64,000 nucleotides of DNA from Parvimonas micra. GTDB taxonomy: Bacteria > Bacillota > Clostridia > Tissierellales > Peptoniphilaceae. Location of the stretch: the NCBI RefSeq assembly GCF_900637905.1, contig NZ_LR134472.1, positions 1,240,001 through 1,304,000 on the forward strand, read 5' to 3'. The notes below the pieces were generated by a model. That model was not told where the DNA came from. It worked only from the letters and a program-made list of their open reading frames with translations, and did no database searches. The position numbers and the translations under genes are program-made. Shown in pieces: positions 8,584 to 16,049 of the stretch; position 1 is the first letter of the stretch; each line of letters opens with the position of its first letter.

Positions 8584-9262
8584 ATTTATTGCAAATTCCG
8601 GATACTGTTCAAGAAGAAATGCGGATTTACTTTTAGAACAGGGAAAAGTTTTTGTAAATGGAAAACTCGCTACAAAAGGTATTGATATTTCAGAAAATGA
8701 TGAAGTTTTAGTTGAAGGAAAGAAAATTAAATTAGAAGAAGCAAAAAAATATTATCTTTTAAATAAACCTATTGGATATTCCAGTACAGCGAAAGCCCAA
8801 TTTCAAGAAAAAATTGTTTTGGATTTGATAGATTCCAAAGAGAGAATTTATCCTGTAGGACGATTAGATAAGGATAGTTTCGGACTTTTGCTTTTAACAA
8901 ACGACGGGGACTTAGCTTTTAGATTGACACATCCAAGTCATAATGTTGAAAAAGAGTATATTGTAAAGGTTGATAAAACTTTAAAAGAAAGTGATTTGAA
9001 AAAGTTATCTTCTGGGATAATGCTTGAAGGGAAAATTACAAGAAAGGCAAGATTTGAAATGTTAGACTTTAAAAGTAATATAGTAAAAGTTTTTCTAAAA
9101 GAGGGAAGAAATAGACAGATAAGAAAAATGTTTAAAACTTTAGACTATAATGTTATTTCTCTTGAGAGAATTGCTTTTGGTAAAATAAAACTTGGAAAAT
9201 TAAAAGTAGGAAACTATAGAGAACTTAGTAAAGAAGAGATTGAGTATTTAAGGAGTTTATAA
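8570..9262 (+). CDS. rluB: rRNA pseudouridine synthase RluB/RsuA family
   Basis: Isomerises uridine to pseudouridine in 23S (RluB) or 16S rRNA. An N-terminal S4 domain (MRINKFIANSGYCSRRNADL) precedes the catalytic domain. The catalytic Asp lies in VGRLDKDSFGLLLLTNDGDL (about residues 96-115), and EGRNRQIRKMFK is the conserved late motif. The 230-residue length and the scpB neighbour favour RluB over RsuA. Exact uridine specificity cannot be read from sequence. Confidence 0.92.
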   Translation: MRINKFIANSGYCSRRNADLLLEQGKVFVNGKLATKGIDISENDEVLVEGKKIKLEEAKKYYLLNKPIGYSSTAKAQFQEKIVLDLIDSKERIYPVGRLDKDSFGLLLLTNDGDLAFRLTHPSHNVEKEYIVKVDKTLKESDLKKLSSGIMLEGKITRKARFEMLDFKSNIVKVFLKEGRNRQIRKMFKTLDYNVISLERIAFGKIKLGKLKVGNYRELSKEEIEYLRSL

Positions 9263-9648
9263 TGATAGGATTAAAAAATGCCACTCCGGAAGAATTTGAA
9301 GAACTTTATGTTAAATATGGAATAGGTGGAAGTATGGATTTATCCATTCCAACATTTTATTTCAGCTTAGTTATGGAAGAAAATATAATTGGATATGTAA
9401 AATTAATTTTTAGAGATGAGGATTATTACTTAGAAGAAATAAAATATGATGAAGGAATGGAAAGATTTAATAGATTTTTCATAAAATGTATTGCTTATAA
9501 AGTGTATATGAAAGGAAAAAAGAAATTTTATTCTAAATTGTTTTTTGAAGGCATTTCAGGAGTAATTAAAATAGAAGATAATTTATACATTTATGATGTT
9601 GAAGAAATTTTAGAACAAGGAAAGTGTTGTAGTGGCTGTAATAAATAG
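9262..9648 (+). CDS. Small protein of unknown function with C-terminal CCxGC
   Basis: A 128-residue protein with alternating beta-strand-like and helical segments (FSLVMEENIIGYVKLIFRD, then FNRFFIKCIAYKVYM) that loosely recalls a GNAT-type or other alpha/beta fold, though no acetyl-CoA loop is evident. It ends with GKCCSGCNK, a small cysteine cluster that could bind metal or be redox active. It begins on the stop codon of the pseudouridine synthase gene and overlaps the next methyltransferase gene by 17 bases. It is therefore part of the operon and could be functionally tied to that enzyme. I do not recognise the family. Confidence 0.7.
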   Translation: MIGLKNATPEEFEELYVKYGIGGSMDLSIPTFYFSLVMEENIIGYVKLIFRDEDYYLEEIKYDEGMERFNRFFIKCIAYKVYMKGKKKFYSKLFFEGISGVIKIEDNLYIYDVEEILEQGKCCSGCNK

Positions 9649-10183
9649 TACTAAAAATTTAATAGAATTTTTTATACATAATTATGTCAAAGATGTTAAA
9701 ATCGCAGTTGATATGACAGTTGGAAATGGGTTTGACTCTAAAAATATTTTAGAAATTTTAAAACCAGAAAAACTATATTGTTTTGATATTCAACAAGAAG
9801 CTTTGGATAATTCTAAAAAATTACTTAAACAATATTCTAATTTTGAGTTGATTTTAGAAAATCATAAAAATTTTGATAAATTTGTAAAAGAAAATATTGA
9901 TTTTGCAATGTATAATTTGGGTTATTTACCTAAAGGAGATAAAAATATAACTACAAATGCAGAAGATGTTGAAGAAAGTTTGAAGAAATTGCTTGGGAAA
10001 TTAAATTCCAAAGGATTAATTTTTATAACTTTTTATATAGGACATTCTGCCGGGCAGATTGAGAGTTTAGAAATATCAAAATTTTTACAAAATTTAAACC
10101 AAAAAGAATATACTATTCTTAAATTTACATTTGAAAATCAAAAAAACAATCCACCCTATGTGGTTATGATTCAAAAAATATAA
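9632..10183 (+). CDS. Class I SAM-dependent methyltransferase, YtqB-like
   Basis: A 183-residue Rossmann methyltransferase. Motif I is AVDMTVGNGFDSKNIL (about residues 24-39), with the acidic ribose-binding residue in CFDIQQEALDNS, and a DFAMYNLGYLPKGDKN motif follows (about 90-105). The NLGYLPKGD signature and the NPPYVVMI end fit the YtqB / rRNA (cytidine/adenine) methyltransferase-like family (MraW-like). The start is GTG at 9632, with AAGGAAAG upstream, inside the preceding gene. It is the last gene of the operon that began before nusB. Confidence 0.85.
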   Translation: MAVINSTKNLIEFFIHNYVKDVKIAVDMTVGNGFDSKNILEILKPEKLYCFDIQQEALDNSKKLLKQYSNFELILENHKNFDKFVKENIDFAMYNLGYLPKGDKNITTNAEDVEESLKKLLGKLNSKGLIFITFYIGHSAGQIESLEISKFLQNLNQKEYTILKFTFENQKNNPPYVVMIQKI

Positions 10184-10195
10184 ATTGCATTTATA

Positions 10196-10224
10196 TTGAC
10201 TAAACAATAAAAATACATTATAAT
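10196..10224 (+). promoter_or_regulatory. Sigma-A promoter for tRNA-Ser and SRP RNA
   Basis: TTGACT (10196-10201) and TATAAT (10219-10224) are separated by exactly 17 bases, 14 bases before the tRNA. This is near consensus and fits strong stable-RNA transcription. Confidence 0.85.
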
Positions 10225-10237
10225 ATATGGGTGTCGT

Positions 10238-10328
10238 GGAGAGCTGTCCGAGCGGTCGAAGGAGCACGATTGGAAATCGTGTAAACGTCAAAAGCGTTTC
10301 GAGGGTTCAAATCCCTCGCTCTCCGCCA
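10238..10328 (+). tRNA. tRNA-Ser (GGA anticodon)
   Basis: A class II tRNA of 91 bases. The acceptor stem pairs GGAGAGC (10238-10244) with GCTCTCC (10318-10324), followed by discriminator G and an encoded CCA (10326-10328). The anticodon arm CACGA-TTGGAAA-TCGTG gives anticodon GGA, which reads UCC and UCU serine codons. A long variable arm (AACGTCAAAAGCGTT) and a T arm with GGTTCAAATCC complete the serine-type fold. Confidence 0.97.
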
Positions 10329-10592
10329 TGCACTAGGCGGGGTGTTAGCAGTACCTTGTAACCTGTAATCTGCTATAGCAGGGCTGAATTCCCAAGTTAG
10401 ATTTTCAAGGGGTGTAGCCGACTTTTGTAAGTGGTGTTGACGAGTGGGTCCTTACGCAATAGAGCTTTACGAATCTGGTCAGGTCTTGACGGAAGCAGCC
10501 ATAAGTAAAATACTCTATGTGCCGTAAGATTGCTTGCTTTGAGCTAACTGCAAGGGCATCGTGCATTTCTTGTTAAGCGACCTTGGGTGTGC
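10329..10592 (+). ncRNA. ffs: Signal recognition particle RNA, large Gram-positive type
   Basis: RNA scaffold of the signal recognition particle, which binds Ffh and targets nascent membrane proteins. The helix 8 signature GGTCAGGTCTTGACGGAAGCAGCC lies at about 10478-10501 in two adjacent segments; the Ffh-binding symmetric and asymmetric loops are recognisable. The total length of about 265 bases and the 5' domain with GGGTGTTAGCAG and TGTAACC indicate the Bacillus/Clostridium type with an Alu domain. It starts directly after the tRNA CCA, so both are processed from one transcript. The exact ends are inferred from 5' GCAC pairing with 3' GTGC. Confidence 0.9.
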
Positions 10593-10602
10593 TTACATAC
10601 CA

Positions 10603-10633
10603 AAGAGTTATCTGTAAAGATAGCTCTTTTTTT
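10603..10633 (+). terminator. Rho-independent terminator of the tRNA-SRP RNA unit
   Basis: AGAGTTATC pairs with GATAGCTCT around a TGTAAA loop and is followed by a run of T. Confidence 0.88.
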
Positions 10634-10692
10634 ATAAAATTATATTTGTTTTATATTGATTTTATGATAAAATATAGTCAAGAGGTATGGCT

Positions 10693-11049
10693 ATGATAGT
10701 AAAGGATAGTATTAAGGAATTATTAGGTCTTGAAACCGAGGTATCAGAAATAGAATATTCCAAGAATGGATTGAAACGACATCTGGAAAAAAGAAAGCAT
10801 TATGATGTTTTAAAATATTTAAACCATATTAAAGATATAATAGAAAATCCGGATTATGTTGGACTTAATACAAATGGAAATAAAATGGCTTTAGAATATG
10901 TAAAATGTTATAAAAAGAATATTTTGCTTGTTTTGAAGATTAATAGAACTAAGGATAAGTTTTTTATTATAAGTATGTACAGTATAAATGATTATAAATT
11001 AAATAGCAGAAAATTTAGTGGAAGGCTAAGAAAGGTTGACAAAAAGTAA
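10693..11049 (+). CDS. Small protein resembling PBECR-type (barnase/EndoU/RelE-like) nuclease fold
   Basis: A basic protein of about 118 residues. The middle contains LKRHLEKRKHYDVLKYLNHI, a helix pair with a conserved-looking His, and then strands ALEYVKCYKKNILLVLKIN and KFFIISMYSIND. This order recalls the compact PBECR/RelE-like RNase domains found in mobile-element polyvalent proteins, but I cannot confirm catalytic residues, and no antitoxin partner is adjacent. I prefer the ATG at 10693, which has AGAGGT 6 bases upstream, over the ATG at 10687. The stop overlaps the promoter of the next RNA. Function is tentative. Confidence 0.6.
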   Translation: MIVKDSIKELLGLETEVSEIEYSKNGLKRHLEKRKHYDVLKYLNHIKDIIENPDYVGLNTNGNKMALEYVKCYKKNILLVLKINRTKDKFFIISMYSINDYKLNSRKFSGRLRKVDKK

Positions 11050-11064
11050 AAAATTGGGTATACT
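11036..11064 (+). promoter_or_regulatory. Consensus sigma-A promoter for the structured RNA
   Basis: TTGACA (11036-11041) and TATACT (11059-11064) have a 17-base spacer, with TATAAT immediately overlapping. The promoter is embedded in the last codons of the upstream gene and predicts a start near 11071. Confidence 0.8.
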
Positions 11065-11070
11065 ATAATC

Positions 11071-11203
11071 AAGTAAAGAGGTAGTTGAGGGCAGAAATGG
11101 TTCCTGCCGCACCTTCAACAAGGTATCTGAGATGTTGGATACACCGACCAACCGACTGCTTAATTGTACTTTATGAGAGTTGGAGAAGTCTAACTCTTTT
11201 TTT
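11071..11203 (+). ncRNA. GC-rich structured RNA of unknown family (possible riboswitch or sRNA)
   Basis: Between the promoter and a terminator lies a stretch of about 105 bases that is clearly richer in G and C than its surroundings, the usual sign of a structured RNA in this genome. Visible pairings are GGCAG with CTGCC (around 11094-11112), ACCTT with AAGGT (around 11116-11130), GTTGA with TCAAC as a possible pseudoknot, and outer AAGTA/GTACTT closing. No AUG with a proper ribosome binding site is present. It ends 100 bases before a membrane protein gene, so it could be an aptamer plus expression platform. I checked by eye for TPP, SAM, FMN, cobalamin, T-box and 6S signatures and found none convincing. 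Confidence 0.6.
11176..11203 (+). terminator. Rho-independent terminator ending the structured RNA
   Basis: AGAGTT pairs with AACTCT around a ten-base loop, followed by seven or more T. It lies 100 bases upstream of the membrane protein gene at 11305, so it may also act as a regulated leader terminator. Confidence 0.8.
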
Positions 11204-11304
11204 GTAGGCAAATAATTTTAAACCATAGTTTAGTTTCTGAACTTTGTATTTTGAAAATTGTTTTATAAGTTATAAAAACTACATATTAAAATTAGGAGGT
11301 AAAT

Positions 11305-11835
11305 ATGAAAAACATTAAACTTTACAATGTATTTTTTCCGATTTGGTTTTTACTCTTGTTCCCTATAACTTGGCTTATCGCAATGCCTATAAATTTTGTT
11401 ATAGATTCAATTGTAATATTATTATCTCTAAAATTCCTAAAGATAGATGATATTTTTCAAAAGTATAAAAAAGTAATTCTAAAAGTATTTCTATTTGGCT
11501 TCTTTGCAGATTTTGTTGGTGCAGTATTTTTATTTGTATTTACTAGCTTAGTTGGAAGATTAGAAGAACAATCAGGTATTTTTAAATGGATTAATGAGAA
11601 AATAATCGAGTCTATGATGAGAAGTCCTTTTGAAAATATTTATGCTTTTCTATTAGTAGCTATTGCAGTCATCATTGCAGGACTTTGTATATATTATTTG
11701 AACTTAAAAAACAGTTTCTCAAAAATTGATATAGAAGCAAAAGACAAGAAAAAATTAGCACTATATATGGCAATCTTTACAGCACCATATTTGTTTTTTG
11801 CTCCTAGTTCAGTAGTATACAAATTTCTAGGTTAA
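11305..11835 (+). CDS. Four-helix membrane protein of unknown function
   Basis: A 176-residue protein with four strong hydrophobic segments (about residues 9-38, 55-82, 108-131, 148-166) and a charged loop around residues 84-100. AGGAGGT lies 7 bases before the ATG. I do not recognise the family. It is a single gene bounded by a terminator-bearing RNA upstream and a strong terminator downstream. Its expression is therefore likely to be independent, and may depend on readthrough of the upstream structured RNA. Confidence 0.72.
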   Translation: MKNIKLYNVFFPIWFLLLFPITWLIAMPINFVIDSIVILLSLKFLKIDDIFQKYKKVILKVFLFGFFADFVGAVFLFVFTSLVGRLEEQSGIFKWINEKIIESMMRSPFENIYAFLLVAIAVIIAGLCIYYLNLKNSFSKIDIEAKDKKKLALYMAIFTAPYLFFAPSSVVYKFLG

Positions 11836-11866
11836 CTTTTAAAAACTAAGTAAAAAATTTTTTCAA

Positions 11867-11893
11867 CAGAGTTAGATTTTAACTCTGTTTTTA
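11867..11893 (+). terminator. Rho-independent terminator
   Basis: CAGAGTTA pairs with TAACTCTG around a GATTT loop and is followed by TTTTTAT. It closes the membrane protein gene. Confidence 0.85.
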
Positions 11894-11952
11894 TATTGCC
11901 AAAATGTAGATAATTATTTAAAAATATTGATAAAAAAATAGTATAATTCTTC

Positions 11953-12019
11953 TTGCAATTCTATTTTACTTATGATATAATATCTATCATCAGTAATGAT
12001 ATAACATCTATCACCAGTA
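11953..12019 (+). promoter_or_regulatory. tetR promoter with tandem duplicated operator
   Basis: TTGCAA (11953-11958), a 17-base spacer and TATAAT (11976-11981). A 24-base unit at 11972-11995 is repeated directly at 11996-12019 with two mismatches. Each unit contains the dyad TGATA-N7-TATCA, and the first overlaps the -10 box. This is the expected arrangement for an autoregulated TetR-family repressor. Confidence 0.7.
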
Positions 12020-12056
12020 AAACAAAGTAATTTTTAATATGAAAAGGAGGAAAAAT

Positions 12057-12695
12057 ATGGGATTTGATCATAAGCAGGATGCTTTGCAAAAAGAAGAAAC
12101 CAATAGGAGAATACTTGATGCGGGTTTCAGTATGTTTTCCAGAATGAGTATAGACAAAGTTTCTATGGAAAATGTTGCAGATGAAGCTGGTATAGGAATT
12201 GCAACTCTATACAGATATTATCGAACCAAGTCTGAGCTTGTTGTTGCTGTCGGAACTCATGTGTGGAGCAATTTCATAAGAGATTATATGCCTATTAGAA
12301 ATGAGGATAATACGACTGCTGCGGAAGAACTTGAATTTTTTCTTGATTCATTCCTCGAATTATATAAAAACCATAAAAAACTGCTTTGTTTCAATCAGTT
12401 TTTTAACATTTATATAAGAAATGAAGCAATTTCCAAAACAGCTTTGAATTCATATAATGAAATGGTTGACCAACTCGCAATGCGCTTTCATAAAACTTAT
12501 GTTAAAGGCAAGAATGATAAAACGCTATGCACGGAAGTGAGTGAAAATTCAATGTTTTTATCTATCATGCATCTTATGCTTGCTGCTATTACAAGATACG
12601 CAGTGGGACTTGCTTATGAAAAGGACATCGAGTCGGATAATGAGCTTGTTTTACTTAAGAATATGCTTATGCATGAATTCAGTCGAAAAAAATAA
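12057..12695 (+). CDS. TetR/AcrR family transcriptional regulator
   Basis: A DNA-binding repressor of about 212 residues. The N-terminal helix-turn-helix domain is typical: ETNRRILDAGFSMFSRMSID, then SMENVADEAGIGIATLYRYY and RTKSELV (about residues 13-62). The C-terminal ligand-binding domain is helical and not assignable to a ligand. I choose the ATG at 12057, since AAAGGAGG lies 7 bases upstream, rather than the ATG at 12039, whose first codons are that binding site. The duplicated operator upstream suggests autoregulation. The following DUF1254 gene starts 27 bases after the stop and is the likely target together with the sulfatase. Confidence 0.9.
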   Translation: MGFDHKQDALQKEETNRRILDAGFSMFSRMSIDKVSMENVADEAGIGIATLYRYYRTKSELVVAVGTHVWSNFIRDYMPIRNEDNTTAAEELEFFLDSFLELYKNHKKLLCFNQFFNIYIRNEAISKTALNSYNEMVDQLAMRFHKTYVKGKNDKTLCTEVSENSMFLSIMHLMLAAITRYAVGLAYEKDIESDNELVLLKNMLMHEFSRKK

Positions 12696-12721
12696 TGGAG
12701 TTTATGAAGGAGGAATTTAAA

Positions 12722-13945
12722 ATGGAAAAAGATATGAAAGTTAAAAGGGAAAAATCTCTTATAGAGCGGGCATTTATTTTTTCTTTTCCGCTTGTTCTGA
12801 TGGACATCACTAAAGAAGTAAGTACAAATACAGTAAAGCCTGTTAAATCAAAGTCTCCCGTCAATCAATTTCTTCATGCGAAAGATCTTGCGACATCGGA
12901 GTTCAGACAAGTTGTTACGCCAAATGTAGATACGCTGTATTCACAGATTTTTTTTGAATTAAAGGACGATGCACTTGTAATTAAAAAGCCTCGAACTGAT
13001 AGATATTTAATGTTTCAGATTATGGATGCGTGGTCAAATACCATAGCAATCTTAGGAACCGGTGGAGATACGGATGAAGAGAGAATTTATATACTTACAG
13101 GACCTGATTTTAATGGAGAAATTCCTGATGGCATGAAAAGAATAGAGGTTCCTACTTCTATCGGATGGCTTATTGGAAGGACAATCTGTTATGGTACTGA
13201 GGATACAGTGAACATATACAGATTACAAAATAAAATGGAAGCAAAAACTTTATCTGTTTGGCTTGATAATGGTGAAATGCCTAATGGTACCTGTGATCCA
13301 GATAAAGAAGGGGTTCCAATTGCTCTTGCAATGAAACTGACTCCTGATGCTTATTTTGAAAGGGTAAATAAACTTTTAATTGATAATCCTGCATATTCTG
13401 AAGACTGCAAATTGCTTGATGAGTTTGCTGATTTAGGAATAGGTGCAGGACGTCATTTCAGTTCTCTTCTTTCACCTGCAGATTTAAACAGATTCTGGCA
13501 AGAAATGAAGGCTTGTGTTCTTCCAAAGCTGATTAAAAAAACAACAAATTTTATGGTAAGAAATGGTAGTTTTAAATTTTATGGAGAACCAATAAGCCGT
13601 TTTGGTACACAATATGAATATCGCTGTCTTGTTGCAATTGCAGGTTTTGGTGCTAACCCTGTTGATACTGCAGTTTACCTTAAAGCAGAGGAAGATGCTG
13701 ATGGTGAAAAGCTTGATGCTAAAAACAAATACTTGCTTCATTTCAAAGCTGATGGACTTCCTCCTGTGGGAAAACATGGTTTTTGGTCAGTAACTGCATA
13801 TGGAGATGACGATTTTTTGATTTCAAATCCAATTGAACGTTATGCTATAAGTAATCGTAGTAACTTCAAGCTAAATGAAGATAATTCTCTAGATTTGGTG
13901 CTTCAACTGAAGCCAGATAAAATATTGAAAATTGGTTGCCTATAG
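12722..13945 (+). CDS. DUF1254/DUF1214 domain protein, 3' end frameshifted
   Basis: The protein carries the DUF1254 region (PNVDTLYSQIFFEL, then DRYLMFQIMDAWSNTIAILG, about residues 60-115) and the DUF1214 region (YLLHFKADGLPPVGKHGFWS, about residues 335-355). This two-domain family is found next to lipid and xenobiotic enzymes; its biochemical role is unclear. GAAGGAGGAA precedes the ATG at 12722. The frame stops at 13945, but the normal family C-terminus continues in another frame to 14043. The gene therefore carries a frameshift near 13920-13935, either a true mutation or a sequencing error. About 32 residues are lost. Confidence 0.82.
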   Translation: MEKDMKVKREKSLIERAFIFSFPLVLMDITKEVSTNTVKPVKSKSPVNQFLHAKDLATSEFRQVVTPNVDTLYSQIFFELKDDALVIKKPRTDRYLMFQIMDAWSNTIAILGTGGDTDEERIYILTGPDFNGEIPDGMKRIEVPTSIGWLIGRTICYGTEDTVNIYRLQNKMEAKTLSVWLDNGEMPNGTCDPDKEGVPIALAMKLTPDAYFERVNKLLIDNPAYSEDCKLLDEFADLGIGAGRHFSSLLSPADLNRFWQEMKACVLPKLIKKTTNFMVRNGSFKFYGEPISRFGTQYEYRCLVAIAGFGANPVDTAVYLKAEEDADGEKLDAKNKYLLHFKADGLPPVGKHGFWSVTAYGDDDFLISNPIERYAISNRSNFKLNEDNSLDLVLQLKPDKILKIGCL

Positions 13946-14043
13946 GTAAGAGTGGATTTCATCTTTATCTTAGAATATACAGACCAGATGGTAGTGTGTT
14001 AGATGGAACGTGGGAAGCTCCTACAATAACAAAAATTGACTAA
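13929..14043 (+). pseudogene. Out-of-frame 3' end of the DUF1254/DUF1214 gene
   Basis: In the frame displaced from the preceding gene, these bases encode ENWLPIGKSGFHLYLRIYRP, then a DGSVLDGTWEAPTI tail and TAA at 14041-14043. This is the characteristic DUF1214 C-terminus (NWLPxPxGxFxLxLRxYxP, then LDGTWxPP). One added or two lost bases near 13925 would restore a single reading frame with the upstream gene. Confidence 0.8.
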
Positions 14044-14104
14044 GCGACAAGCAAATTTAAATAAGATGCTATATTATAAAACATATTGAAAGGAGAAAAA
14101 TATT

Positions 14105-16048
14105 ATGAGAATTAAAAGAAAATCTTCAGGTAGGACTTGTTGCTCTTGTGCGACATCGAGTACGGCTAAAGCTAATCAAACTTGGTATTCTATACTTAAC
14201 TTTGAAGATGAACGCGAAAAAGAATGTGCATTAAGAGGATTGATTGAATCCCCTGAAAAACTTGTCATTAAGCGTGATGATGGGGAAGTTGCATGGGATC
14301 TTGGGAATTTTGATTTTGTCAAGGATAAAGAAGCGCCTGATACGGTAAATCCAAGTTTGTGGAGACATACGCAACTTAATGCCTATGCAGGACTTTTTGA
14401 AGTATGTGATGGTATATATCAAGTGCGTGGCTATGACATGGCAAATGCAACTTTCATTAAAACAGATAATGGCTGGATAATTTTTGATGTTTTGATGTGC
14501 AAGGAAAATATGAAAGCAGCTATGGAACTTATGGAAAAGCATTTTGGGAAAATTAATATCAAGGCAATTCTTTATAGTCATTCTCACATAGATCACTATG
14601 GTGGAATTATGGGTGCAATAAAACCTGAGCAAGTGGCAGATGAAAAGCTCAGTTTAAAAGAGCAGCTTGCTTCCGGTAAGATTCCAATATTGGCACCTGA
14701 AGGTTTCTTAAAACACGCTGTAAGCGAAAATATTTACTGTGGGCCCGCTATGGGACGAAGGGCTCAATATCAATATGGTTCTCCTATGAAAGCTGGAGAA
14801 AAAGATCGTATGGCAATAGGTATTGGACTTGGTCAATCTGTAGGGACGGTCGGTTTATTGGCACCTACAATAGAGATAAAAGGAAATGATACTGTAATTA
14901 TAGACGGTTTAGAAATCAACTTTCATTTGACACCGGGAACAGAAGCTCCAGTGGAAATGAATGCATATTTTCCTAAATATAAAGGTCTTTGGATGGCTGA
15001 AAATTGCACGGGAACTATGCATAATATTTATACTCTTAGAGGTGCTCAGGTACGTGATGCTGAGGCATGGGCACACTATATACTTGAAGCTGAGTATCTT
15101 TTTGGCGATGAGACTGATGTAGTTTTTCAATCTCATAACTGGCCACACTGGGGAAAAGAAACTATAAAGGAATATATGCAAGATACAGCTGCGGTTTATC
15201 AATATATAAATAATCAAACATTGTATTGTATTAATCAAGGGATGACACCTGTTGAAATTTCAAGGAGTTTAAAACTTCCGGATAGGCTAAATAAAGTCTG
15301 GTATTGTCGTCAATATTATGGTACTCTAAGCCATAATATAAAAGCTGTTTATCAACGTTATATGGGTTGGTATGATGCTAATCCAGTCAATCTTAATCTG
15401 CTTACCCCTGAAGATACTGCAAAAAAATGGATTTCATATCTTGGTGATTTAGAAAAAGTTTTGAGTAAAGCGAAAGAGGATTTTGCACGAGGAGAGTACC
15501 AATGGGTAGCTCAGCTTACAAAGGAAATTGTGTTTGCTAAACCAAATTTTCAAGAAGCAAGAAATCTTTGTGCAATGGCACTTGAACAGCTTGGCTATCA
15601 AGCTGAGTGCGGTCCATGGCGTTGTGCATACCTTATGGGAGCGTGGGAGCTTCTTGAAGGAAATCAGTCAGACAATGAGGGAACTGCAAAAGGTCTCGAA
15701 ACAATGATGATGGGGATGACAACAGAAATGATGCTCTCATATATAGATATTATGACAGATTCTATGTTGGCACAGAATGATGAATTTACTCTTAACCTTA
15801 AGATTACTGATACGAATGAAGAATTCTTTACTATCAGAAGAGATGGTATTCTTCTTGTTTATAAGGGTGAATCAAAAAGTAATGTAGACTGTTCAATTAG
15901 TTTGAACCGTCTTCAGTTCTTATCTCTTATATTTGGTAAAAAAGAAGTTATAGATCAGATTGTTGTAACAGGTGATAAAACTGTACTATTACGTCTGTTA
16001 AAATATATGGCACCACCAACGACTTCTTTTAATATAATAGAACCATAA
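14105..16048 (+). CDS. Alkylsulfatase-type metallo-beta-lactamase-fold hydrolase (SdsA1/BDS1 family)
   Basis: Enzymes of this family hydrolyse alkyl sulfates such as dodecyl sulfate. The 647-residue protein matches the three-part layout. An N-terminal metallo-beta-lactamase domain has the zinc motif SHSHIDHYGG (about residues 157-166) and the later AENCTGTMHN and SHNWPHWG metal-site segments. An alpha-helical dimerisation domain spans about residues 390-510, and a C-terminal SCP2-like domain ends with PTTSFNIIEP. No signal peptide is evident; the N-terminus is unusually rich in Cys and Ser (GRTCCSCATSSTAK). Its closest functional context is the TetR and DUF1254 genes upstream, and the acyltransferase gene follows directly. 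The block is probably acquired. Confidence 0.9.
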   Translation: MRIKRKSSGRTCCSCATSSTAKANQTWYSILNFEDEREKECALRGLIESPEKLVIKRDDGEVAWDLGNFDFVKDKEAPDTVNPSLWRHTQLNAYAGLFEVCDGIYQVRGYDMANATFIKTDNGWIIFDVLMCKENMKAAMELMEKHFGKINIKAILYSHSHIDHYGGIMGAIKPEQVADEKLSLKEQLASGKIPILAPEGFLKHAVSENIYCGPAMGRRAQYQYGSPMKAGEKDRMAIGIGLGQSVGTVGLLAPTIEIKGNDTVIIDGLEINFHLTPGTEAPVEMNAYFPKYKGLWMAENCTGTMHNIYTLRGAQVRDAEAWAHYILEAEYLFGDETDVVFQSHNWPHWGKETIKEYMQDTAAVYQYINNQTLYCINQGMTPVEISRSLKLPDRLNKVWYCRQYYGTLSHNIKAVYQRYMGWYDANPVNLNLLTPEDTAKKWISYLGDLEKVLSKAKEDFARGEYQWVAQLTKEIVFAKPNFQEARNLCAMALEQLGYQAECGPWRCAYLMGAWELLEGNQSDNEGTAKGLETMMMGMTTEMMLSYIDIMTDSMLAQNDEFTLNLKITDTNEEFFTIRRDGILLVYKGESKSNVDCSISLNRLQFLSLIFGKKEVIDQIVVTGDKTVLLRLLKYMAPPTTSFNIIEP

Positions 16049-16049
16049 G

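Noticed and set aside
10693-11049. Toxin-antitoxin pair
   Set aside because: The small RelE-like protein has no adjacent antitoxin ORF; the RNA that follows it was considered as an antitoxin RNA, but there is no repeat structure typical of type III systems.
11071-11203. TPP riboswitch
   Set aside because: A CTGAGA string is present, but the second conserved TPP domain (GGATAATGCCAGC-like) is absent.
11100-11210. Protein coding in the GC-rich structured RNA
   Set aside because: The open frame from the ATG near 11098 lacks a well-placed ribosome binding site, has codon use unlike the genome and runs through the terminator.
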